Below the pieces are notes generated by a model. It did not search any database. It worked only from the letters and a program-made list of their open reading frames with translations, and was not told where the DNA came from. This document shows, piece by piece, positions 11,883-22,057 of a DNA stretch of 62,000 bases. Positions within the stretch are counted from its first letter, which is position 1. Each line of letters starts with the position of its first letter. Source of the DNA: Acanthaster planci (taxonomy: Eukaryota; Echinodermata; Asteroidea; Valvatida; Acanthasteridae); NCBI RefSeq assembly GCF_001949145.1, contig NW_019091377.1, positions 340,167 through 402,166 of the forward strand. The letters run 5' to 3'. A program made the position numbers and the translations under genes.

Positions 11883-14800
11883 TCAAAGCCAGATGTGCTT
11901 GGTCAGCGTGGTGATCTGGCAAGGCATCTGCTTGGCTCCCTTCTCGGTGGACTCCATCTTGGACACCTCGTCGTTGACCCTCACCAGGAGATCCATCAAG
12001 TGTTCCTTCTGATGGCGCTGTCGAATGACGTTGCAGAAGTGATAGATGAACCAGGAGCCGTCCTCTTCATTCCGCCAAGCCTTGGTGCCTAAAACAATGG
12101 GAGACAGCGCAGGGAATGGCATCGCTTTTCAGGAACAGAAACCCAAACTTTGAAGATGGACAGAATCAGTTACAGAAACATAGCCGTGTTTCATTAATTA
12201 CTGGCTCTCTTTAAAAACATACAGAGGCATCAAAACATTGACAGAATGCAATCTTCAAGAACAATGCAGATCAAGTTCAATCACCCTTTGTTGTGGCGTA
12301 GGAGACCAGGACGTCGGCGTTGACAGGGCGCGTGAGGGTGGGAGGACCCAGTTCACCGTCTGGGTGGGCACGCTTCCGCTGATCTCCCGTCATGTCGTCG
12401 GAGGAGTCTGGCCGCGGTGCCCTGCACGCCTGGATGATAAAGACTTTGGGTTTACCTGTAAAGGGAACCAGGTAAACTTAATAGGTAAGCAGCCCAACAA
12501 TCTTTACACCGAGTACGTCAGCACTGCAGACGTTGTAGTCTTCAAAGCCACACCTAGAACACTTGAACAAATATACATGCACCTGCTTGGGTTGGCTCAT
12601 GTCTGAAGAATTCATAAACCCTCACCCTCCTCAATCTTCCAATATCCTACAGGTGGTTTTGGAGGATTTTGGATGATTGAAGGTGAATGGTAAATGTGCA
12701 TGGCTGATTGCAAAGGATATCACACGTGAAGATCGTGGGTTCAGCCCCATATTTCTTTTGAATCAACCGCACTGTGCAAGAATGCCCTTCGCACTACCTC
12801 AACATAATGAATTCCCGGCGGATTTTGAAGGATTGCGGCAGTAGGCACACCTCCAAGTACCATTTTCGAGAAAATTTGGAGGATTTTGGAGGATTGAGGG
12901 AGAATCCAATTTTTTCACCCCCCAAATTGGAGGAGGGTTCCTAGTAAAAAGGACCTGGGGGTTAGGGTTAAGAGTACAAGTGTTACATAAACAACCCAAA
13001 TAATGCCACGTTGGTTCTGAAACTTGTTGCAACATAGATTGATGGGAAATGACCTTTTAAGAAAAGAAAAACTTCCTGAAAGATATAGTAAATACCAGTA
13101 ACTTCCTGCGTAAGGTTCCAATGCCATATCAGTTTTTATGAATCAATGGCAAATGTATTTCATAATTTCTGTTGGTCAGTTTTTATTCCTGTTACATGGC
13201 ATTTCCTTTCTCAAACTTCCTTTCTTAAATCAAGTTACTGTAAGAAAGTGACATACAATTTTTTTGTGAAAGGAACCAGGCGTCATATATGCTTTTGCTT
13301 CTGGTACATGTAGGCATCCTCAATACATCACCCTATGTCTTTATGCTATTCAATTACTTCTTTACAATTGCAGTGATAAATGGAAATAAATCAAAGAGAT
13401 TTGACAATTCCACCAACCTGCGAACTCTTTAAATTTGTCTCCCAAGAACGGCCCAGTCAGCTCTTCCTCTGTTATGCTTTTTCCGTCCACTGTAAAAATA
13501 CTTTCCTATGGGAATAAAGCATTTATTTTAAATTTTCCAAAAAAAATTAATGAAGCTTTTTTATTTGTGCTTATTGAGTGGCCGATTCAAAGTGAGGAAA
13601 AACCTCAGAATAACTGGGTCTGATGCAATTCCTTTTGTTCATAATGAGCAAATTCAATCTTACAGAGCCACACTCAAGTTGGAATCTCTCCATTTGTTTC
13701 TGTCATTTCAATGCCTACAAGCACTTCCGAGCAAGCCAAGATTGGAGACAGGGAACCAGTCACCATTAACAAGAATTAGTGCATAACGAGTGAACATAGT
13801 GAAGAAAAAAAGAACAGGACCAGTCAAACGCATACCTGGGTCAGTTTCTGGTTGTTCTTTTCCTGAACAACCTGCAAGCCGTGGCTGCAAATGATCAGAA
13901 TGAATTTGGTGTAGTTCCCCCTTTTAAGTTTCTCCTTCGTATCTTCTAACACTTTCAGAAGTTTGGGCCTCTTCAAGTCTTCGTACTTGTCAAATTTATA
14001 CTTCATTGTTTCATCGCACAACTTCTCAATATTCTCCTTGTCTTTGTCACAGCCTTGAAATGGGTGCAGATAAAAATAGAAACATGGTCAAGAAATAAAC
14101 AATCCCCACGACAATGGAGGTGTTTTTCATAGAGCTGTTTTCTCCCAAATTTTCTCATAAATCACAGAAGAGTGGGCATTTGTTCTTGTAGATACGCCTC
14201 CTGTTGGAAATGTAGTGGGAACCAACTACAGTAAACTCCGGCTAAGTCAGCACTCTCGGGACGCGAATGCCAGCTTGTGTTGTTAGTCACCATTTTGCCG
14301 ACTTACACGTACACACGTATTGCCTATGTACATTATGATTCCTTGAGCTAATACAATGGCTTTGATTTACCCTGGTTTATTTCTACCTCCATGGTCGATC
14401 CCAGCAAATTTGTTCTCTATTATTATCCTGCAAATTCAATAATTGATCATGTGCCTCTAAAGACGAAGCAAGGACAACAAGCCACATGCATATCACATCA
14501 CAACTCAACAGTGTACGACATATGTACCGGTACATGTACTGTACATGATACAGTCATGGTACAGAAAACATACACCCATCCACACACGCGCATTGGTAAA
14601 GTTCGTTCCATATAGTCTGGATACCAGACCCGATGATTTTCACTACCAGACGAATCATTATCAATGGTCGTCCGGGGATCTTTGGTCAGGGTACCAGTCT
14701 ACATTCAAGAAGGCGACCCCAAAATGGACAGAGCGCATGCATGTAGCACTAGAAAGGTTACTGGTATTGATGTACTCACGCTGGCCACGCGCGCATGGGA

Positions 14801-17236
14801 CTTGTCACTTGACACTTCTTGGCAACCGCGGCGAAGGAAACTGATACCGAAGAAATTTTTGTGGTTTGGTGGAAAAGGGACCGAGAAAAACATGCCGACA
14901 TATACAAAATGACGACTTATAAATGCCGATTTAGAAATGAAATTTTCAATGGAAATGCATTACAGACAATCGGGACTTTTATCAAACGGCAGACTTGAAC
15001 GATATGACGGGTTACGCGATGTTGACTTAGTCGGAGTTTACTGTACATGTGCTGTACATAAAGCATAAACGCTGTGCACAAATCGTCTGCTGCCTGGCTA
15101 AAGGACATACTAAGCAAACTGTTGACATATGAGTTATGTGCATAGAACAAATGCCTTCCCCCCCCCCGAGGCACATGACGAAGTATGCCCTCGCTGGTCA
15201 TAAACAGAGAGGCCAGGCCAACATTTGAACATCATGGCCACAGTGCACAAACTCACAATGACACTGACAACAATTGCTTGTGCCAGTTTTGCTCATTTCG
15301 CCACTGTACAGGGTGCTGGGATAGATCTCATCACAAATGTGCACAAGTGCCCAAGGTCACTCTCTTGCATGTTGGTGCAGTGCACAACACGACACAGCTG
15401 TGCTTCTTTGAGGTGTTTACCAAGTGACCCAAAGAGTGACTTCAGCATATTAAGAGGGTTAATAAATGTACACAGATCTACATTCAGCATGGAAGTGTCA
15501 ATCTATGCTACCGGTAGTTCAACTAAATTCGGCCCAGGAAAGTGTATCAAGCAGCCCCATGAGATCAGCCAATCACTGTAAAGGCAGTAGCAACAACTAA
15601 ATGTAACTAGGTTTATACATGTAGCTAGGCAACAGAGCGCCCTTGTGCACTCATGCACAAGGCCAATAGTTAGAAAAGCCCAGGACTGTCTCACCTACAC
15701 GGAGGTATCCATCATCATGTGCATGCTCCACAAATTCATTGATGAACAGTACATAACCTCGGCCATCTGGATAACGAGGTCGGTCATCATGGTGCCGTGT
15801 GTGGTCCACATCATCCATTGGAACATCACTTGGAAATGCATCATCTTTGAAATACAAGGTAAAATTGCAAAAAATACATCACTTTAAGCTCAAACAGGCG
15901 AACTCTCATCACGGAAGCAGTTCGATCCCTCCAGATGGCGGATAAAATACAGGGAGTACATGTAAAAGCTGACTTTCATAGCATTACTCAAGCCGAACTC
16001 AAAAGCCAACTTTTTCAAAGTGGAAACTCAACAGGGTAGCAGAGAAGTTTAGAGAGAACTACCAATTGGAATGGGGTACAAGCACTGAACGTTTTGCTTG
16101 CTTGGAAGCCAGCAAGTCTGCAGAATTTTCCCACATGCGAATGTTTGCTTATGTACTGTACATGCACACACACACACCCACGCATACAAAGTGTGAACAT
16201 TCCTTTGTTCTCCTGTGGATAAGGAAACTTGAGGAAAATGCTCCTTTTTCTCCAACTAGGATAACTCCTTCGAGCTGGAATTTCGATGATTTCCTGGACT
16301 GTTCCTCTTCATGATGCCATGGATAACCCTGACCCCAAAATGCCTCTTAAACTGTTTTCAGAGGGGGCAAAACATTGTGTGGACGTGGGTGAGTCCACAC
16401 ACCATTGTACCCTGCATCGTATGGACTTTTTTTGAGCAGAGGTGCACATGCACACTTTACATGTACATGTACAAAACATGGCATTCCAAGTGTACGTACA
16501 TACATGAACATGAAGACAACACCACTAGTCTCTATTAAACACATATGATTTTTCAAAAGGAATAGAGGCTCAAATCTTAGTATAACCTCTTACCTATGCT
16601 GCTTGTCGATATCAGCCTGGTGTTATTGTTATTCCTGGACGGTGGAACGCTTCCCGTTTCCATAGAGACCACAGATGATGCTGATTCGGCATAATCATAA
16701 TCACGCTTGATCTGGTAACCTACGAGTTGTAAAAGAGTTTCAAAGTTTTCATCAGCCCTTTTTAGAATTCACACGTATTCAGTGTTGCTTATTTTCTATG
16801 CACGACATTCAAAATGGCCAACTTTTTTCACGAGTGTACAGTTTGGGACTGTGCTACTGTGGCAGTTTATCAATTAATGACTTCCTAAGCTGGACCTACC
16901 TTCCTTTCTCAATGCTCTTTCTGCATCCTCTATGAGATCGATCAAATCCTGGATACCAAGCTTTTTACCAAGAAGCCTCAGCTTTCTGTAGTCGCCAACT
17001 CTGATAATGTTTTTATGCTGCAACTTCTGAAACAACTCGGCCGGAGTCTTGATCTTTTCCAGCTCCCCCGGCTTCAGGTTCCCAAATTCCTCTGCCTTAA
17101 CCATCTCCTTCATCTCTTCAAACTGATCCCCTAGTAGTTGTTTGCCCAATTCATAAAGTAACTCAGTGTGCGCAGTTGGAATTCCTCTTTTCATAGGTCT
17201 TGCAGCCATCTTTCAGTGTCCTCTGATCAGAATGAC
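11883..17236 (-). CDS. Caspase B: single-DED caspase-8/10-like, complete
   Basis: Predicted 422-residue cysteine protease. Exons: 17236-16900 (ATG 17209), 16719-16594, 15844-15695, 14053-13836, 13505-13418, 12455-12285 and 12088-11883 (stop TGA). Phases are 1,1,1,0,1,1, matching caspase A at every shared junction. One death effector domain (about 10-95; LFQKLQHKNII) would bind adaptors such as FADD. A 42-codon low-similarity linker follows, then the large subunit with GYVLFINEFV, SHG (His about 253) and IIQACRA (Cys about 308). The small subunit begins near 355 with the substrate-pocket AWRNEEDGSWFI and ends KHIWL. The active-site pentapeptide is QACRA, not the usual QACxG. Possible interdomain cleavage Asp residues lie just after it (DSSDD, HPDG). 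One DED instead of two separates it from vertebrate CASP8. Conserved His, Cys and pocket Arg argue for an active enzyme. Confidence 0.9.
12616..12971. mobile_element. TTAA-type inverted-repeat element in caspase B
   Basis: The left end ACCCTCACCCTCCTCAATC and the right end GGGGGTTAGGGTTAA are inverted and match the hairpin at 3248-3306. Internal GGAGGATT repeats occur in both orientations. The left TTAA is degraded to ATAA. It sits in the intron between 12455 and 13418. Confidence 0.45.
14229..15043. mobile_element. Pogo/Tigger-like non-autonomous DNA transposon
   Basis: The 815-bp element is bounded by TA duplications (14227-14228 and 15044-15045). Its ends are CAGTAAACTCCGGCTAAGTC on the left and the inverted CAGTAAACTCCGACTAAGTC on the right. 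CAGT...ACTG termini with a TA target site are the hallmark of pogo-group Tc1/mariner elements. No transposase frame is seen. It lies in a caspase B intron. Confidence 0.8.
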
Positions 17237-17379
17237 CTACATGTATAACAAGTGCCAGAAATTTTAAAGCAAAAACTCTAACAAAATGAAAGCTACTCTG
17301 CATTTTCCTACATAAATCAGTCAAATTCTACACACTACGTCAGATTGGCCACAAGTTTACCGATTAAGGGCCTGTTTGT

Positions 17380-17800
17380 TTCACGCGGATATGGATCTCC
17401 ATCAGTGATCCTAACGCTGGTTCACACCATACACTATGCGGGTTTTGGTGTCCGTAAACCAACCACGGGTCGCTAATCATGATCCTGATCCATGTGATCT
17501 CGATCAGTGATCCTAATGCTGGTTCGCACCATCCACTGTGTGGATTTCGGTGTCCATAAACCAATAACGCATCGCTAATCATGATCCAGATCCATGTGAT
17601 CTCGATCAGTGATCCTAACGCTGGTTCACACCATACACTATGCAGGTTTTGGTGTCTGTAAACCAACGACAGGTCGCTAATCATGATCCAGATGATCTCG
17701 ATCAGTGATCCTAACGCTGGTTCACACCATCCACTGTGTGGATTTTGGTGTCCGTAAACCAACAACACATCGCTCACCATGATCCAGATGCATGTGGAAC
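17380..17800. repeat. Minisatellite, ~102-bp unit, four copies
   Basis: Copies start at ATCAGTGATC at 17401, 17503, 17605 and 17701, so the spacings are 102, 102 and 96 bp, all multiples of three. The minus strand therefore stays open across the array, encoding a repeated HQNPHS-WCEPALGSLIEI pattern. The array begins about 150 bp upstream of the caspase B first coding exon. A coding role is not supported by any start context or family match. Confidence 0.85.
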
Positions 17801-19043
17801 AAACACTGCCTACAACCTGATAACCATGAGTAGATGCCTATGGTGTCAATGACAAAGGTGATTTTCACAATACATGCAAGTTACAAAAAATCATGACATT
17901 ACACTGACAGTGAACAATTTACCTGTACAATCCTTCCAAACCACAACCTGGTCTTTGTCAAAAAATGAAATCAAATTGCACACTTTTTGCCCTGTAGGTG
18001 TTTCAGAAAAACTGGTAATTTAATCAGATGCACCTCTGATATAATCATTTCTATTTCTGTAGTATTCTCTGCTAGGAAAAGCGCAATCACACAGAGAGAG
18101 ATTTCCCAATGTCCTAGGTCTTGTCGCTTGTCAGGAAATGGAGCTGGGTTTTTTCCTCAAATTACTGCAAAACCTATCCAACCTCCATCCTTAATGTACT
18201 TCCTTCCTTCCCTGTCCCATAAGAAGACATGCGCCCCCCTGACAAAAATAGCCCAAGCAAAAATTTCCTCTGGCCCAGTGCCAGGAAAGTGAAAGCAGGC
18301 AATAAAAGTGACGGGTATTGTTCAAAAGTTTCTTGAAATACATGACCTACTCTGCAGTAATGAGACATACAGTGTAATATCAGTTTTGTCAGTAATTTTT
18401 TTTGGCTTTGCATTGGGAAGAGCAAGCCAAGCATTTCGTGTTGATGTACTTGGTATTACTCGTTTTGGCATCCTGACAAACAGGATCACTGTGTGAATAA
18501 ATGTTGTGGAGAGTTCCTTCTGATTTCTATAGTGCATAATTAAATAAAAGGCCTTTAAACTCAAAACTGACTTTGGTGGCTTATTATTACTCATTTTGAC
18601 AGAGTAAGTCACATACGTATGTGACCTGCATACACATGTACATGTACATGAGCCATAACAAACCCAAGATCATTCTAAATCGCAGATCAGGTTTTTACAG
18701 ATTATTGTCATTCAATGTGTTGAGGTTTAGCTGCCAGCTGAGGGAATAGTCAGGCAGATTCTTGGTAAAACAGCAGGCCACAGGAAGTTTGAACACTGCA
18801 AGCCACAGGAAGGCTTGGAGGAAGACCTTTGACAAATCTTTCACAGGTAGAGTTTAATACTGTCCCAAATGCAATTGATACTGTACTGTATGTTGATACA
18901 TACGGTAATAATGATGTTAGAGAGACAGGCTGATTTGATGATGTTCATGTACCATGACATCCACTGCATCTGTGAGGAATTTGGAGTACTAAAAAAACGA
19001 GTAAACCTACACGTAGGTTCTAAAACTTCTCAACTCCACATTT
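17801..19043. other. Intergenic stretch, no gene seen
   Basis: AT-rich, with short unsupported frames and ACATGTACATGTACATG near 18636. Confidence 0.4.
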
Positions 19044-19047
19044 TTAA

Positions 19048-19461
19048 CCCCTTCGCACTGGGACGCGGCAAGACACGCTGTAAAAATTGAGATCCTCAGC
19101 CCGCTTTCCAGCTTTTATTCTCGGCCCATGCTCGAGCAAACACGGTGAAAGAAGGCAGACCCTGGCTCTTGTATATATGGTAATTGGCCTTTGTGTAGAC
19201 CAGAAATGAAAAGACCGAATTTGCATCATAATCACCAGCTTCACAATAGTCCCCACTTTTAAAAGAGGCAACGGGAATGTGGAAGCGTGAGTAGAGCCAA
19301 ATGCCACCGAACAATCAGCCTTTTCACCGTGTACTTAAAACCGTGCAGAGCACGCAGGGCCACAAACCGAGAATTTGCGGTTTGGCAAGTGGCCTTCGTG
19401 GCCAATCGAGGCTGGAATTCTTGGACTCGGCTTACGGAAAGGAATTCCCATCATACAGGGG
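19048..19461. mobile_element. piggyBac-like non-autonomous element
   Basis: 414 bp between TTAA sites at 19044-19047 and 19462-19465. The left end is CCCCTTCGCACTGGGA and the inverted right end is CCCCTGTATGATGGGA. TTAA target sites with a CCC(C/T)TT-type terminus are characteristic of piggyBac. No transposase is present. Confidence 0.7.
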
Positions 19462-19465
19462 TTAA

Positions 19466-20790
19466 ATGCCCAACACTCTGTATCAAAAGTGGTGAAACTG
19501 AACAGCCAAACAATCTCTTTGCTTTCTACCAAAACATGACCACTAAATAATTAGCCCTCATTACTGGCAGAAATCTGTTAATAGAATTTGGAATATATGA
19601 TTCTTCTCCTAAATACTGGTAAGTGGTAAGTAATATTCAGTGGTACTTTTCACCCATATGAAACCTGAAGTAATGTTCAGGAATGATGTTTTACACTTCA
19701 TGTATGGTTTTTCGTTACAAGATAATAACTGCAAAGTGCTGTTGGAGTTTTAATGTGTGATACTGCAGGCCTAGTAATTTTGTGGGTGTGGTTTGTGTGT
19801 TCAGAGGACCCAGATCTCTTATTAAGCGAAGTAGCGAACACAGAAACATTTAGCCATGGTGTCATTCTTATGGCTCATCTTTATAGTGATAGTTTTGGGG
19901 GGATACATGTAGGCTTGCAAAAACAAAACGTGAGCACGAAAAATGAAAATCTTTCACAAAAGGTGAAATTTTTCTACGGTACAGAATCCACTTTTCTGTG
20001 TTGTCCACTTATCCTTTTGTTATAGACCATTTGCAATTGGTCAATACCAAACAATTTATAATTCATAAGGATCCTTTTTTACATCAGAAACATACATATT
20101 CATGACAAAGGAAATGGTCCTTGGGTTCAGTTTTCTATTCAAATTGTGAACCAAATACATGATCATGAAACCTATAAATTATTTGCAAAAGAGGTTTGTT
20201 CACTGTCTATACTCTAATAATCACAAAAAAAAGCCAGAAAAATATTCAAAATTCTGTCAAATCTTTGCGCAGAGAATATGGTTGTTCATGTAGCACTATG
20301 CCTACTTGTAGGTTTCTTCCTTTGACGACATCATACTTAAAATATGCAAATTAATATTAACATAAAACTTAGAAACTGTACCAAACTGACAGCTGTCAAA
20401 GGATCGTTATACGACTTAATAAAAAGCGCATTAACAAAATATACAATACGCTACATAGGCCCGCTAACTTTTATTTCCTTTTAAACCCTCAGGCCAAGTT
20501 TGGTTTTAAAAGTAACTGCTTTGACATTTTAAATATGATTTGGACATGATGATCTGATCATGACAAATCTAGCAACTAGAACGGCAAAGCCCCAACGGCT
20601 CGGCTGCTTCATGTGAATCGCAATTTCTTTTCAATACCTCAAAGGCGTATTAAAGCATTTCACCCCCCACCTCATCATCCCTTCCATCTCCAAGTCCCGT
20701 CTCATCTCCAACTCAATTTCTTCATTAAATATGTACATGTACAAGTATTTTAAGCATAGCTTTCAAGCAATGATCAAGTAAAAAGACATA
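19466..20790. other. Intergenic stretch, no gene seen
   Basis: AT-rich sequence. I recognise neither a gene nor a clear repeat. Confidence 0.4.
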
Positions 20791-20793
20791 TGT

Positions 20794-21208
20794 ATTACAC
20801 GGACTGAGCGATAAGATACTACATGTACCAATGGGCTCTTCCAAAACTTTGGCAGCAGTTTAAAAGTCTTGACATGGAACAGCCGTCGAAACGATGAGGG
20901 GGGGTCAAGTGACGTAATGTTTAACGACCTTATTTCAAAGATGGTGACTGTGAGAGCGAGCCCGTTAGATTGAAAGGGATAAAGACAAAAAGACTGGAAA
21001 ATACCTAAACAACGTGTGTGAAATCATTCAATAAATGGTTTTAAGAAAGCGGAAAGGTCAAGAATCATGTCCGTGTGCAAAAGAAATTGCTCCCACAACG
21101 ATAAGTGGGTGCGCCGAAAATGTTCAATACGCCGACACGAAATTGCATATACGGATGTGTGGCTAAGGATGGATCGGGAATGAGAGTCCGTGCCACAGGG
21201 GCTACACT
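20794..21208 (+). mobile_element. Partial copy of the CTAG-type MITE
   Basis: 20865-21206 matches 37919-38254 (GTCTTGACATGGAA, AAGTGACGTAATGTT, ATTCAATAAATGG, ACACGAAATTGCATATACGG, GAGAGTCCGTGCCACA). 20794-20865 matches the inverted inner segment of that element (ACGGACTGAGCGATAAGATACTACATGTACC). No left terminal repeat is visible. A second isolated terminus, GGGAGTGAGAGTCCGTGCCACA, lies at 21309-21330. Confidence 0.75.
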
Positions 21209-21553
21209 TAACAATGCTTTAATTAAAGGTTACAACTTACAACTTTTTGCGAGCTGTGAAGCAAATGTGAGCGTATGTATTAAATAACGATTTCTGTCGG
21301 ATGGATTGGGAGTGAGAGTCCGTGCCACAGTAGTGGGGCTATGTAAAGTGGGGTTCAGAATTCTCAGATAAAGGTTGTTAGATTAGTACTGCAAAGCAAG
21401 GCATTTCTAGGGAAGTCATACATGTACATGTATCACATCGTACAAACAGACAAAGACTACTTCGAGATGATTCAACACCGGTCTTTACAGACACCGTGTT
21501 CACAGACACCGTGTTCACAGACACCAGCCATGCTGACCGTACTCGCTCACAGT

Positions 21554-21652
21554 GCCAGCCCAGGTTGGCATGGTTGGATGTCTACATTGCATTGCGACTA
21601 ACGCCATGTACATGTGTACATGTAGACGTCATCCATGCCAACCTGGGCTAGC
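21554..21652. repeat. Hairpin repeat with ~31-bp arms
   Basis: GCCAGCCCAGGTTGGCATGG (21554 on) is mirrored by CCATGCCAACCTGGGCTAGC (to 21652). The loop contains ACATGTGTACATGT. The phrase CCCAGGTTGG followed by TTGCGTTGCGACTAACG recurs at 49778-49815, so this is a dispersed family. Confidence 0.7.
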
Positions 21653-22057
21653 TCACTGTCATGCCCGGCCATGCCGGCCCGTGCAGAGCTTTAAAACTGA
21701 AATTGGCTTAATGTTCTTACAATACCAACCTAAGATTGTTCACTTACATTCACAAATGTGCTGGTATTATGCAATAATATTGCACTCACGTGTAGCTTTT
21801 CTTTTGATGTCCAGAAACAAATAAAGGGGATTTCCACTACATAATGAGCTCCCTGGTTCCGACCGCATCATCGCAGCAATGCCACCGCTAAGCGCGGGAT
21901 ATACGATTTATATAATGGCTACAGCCACTTTCAATAGGCACGCGTGTAACGTCCAGCTAGCCGCAGCCAGTAATTTGAACAGAGCTCAAAGTGGCCTATG
22001 GAAGGGCGCCACCACATGTACGAGGCGCGCCAACTGGATGAAAGCCGCAAAAACAAA

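Noticed and set aside
17364-17780. 138-codon minus-strand repetitive protein
   Set aside because: Openness follows from unit lengths divisible by three; no start context, homology or splice evidence. Kept only as a finding to test.
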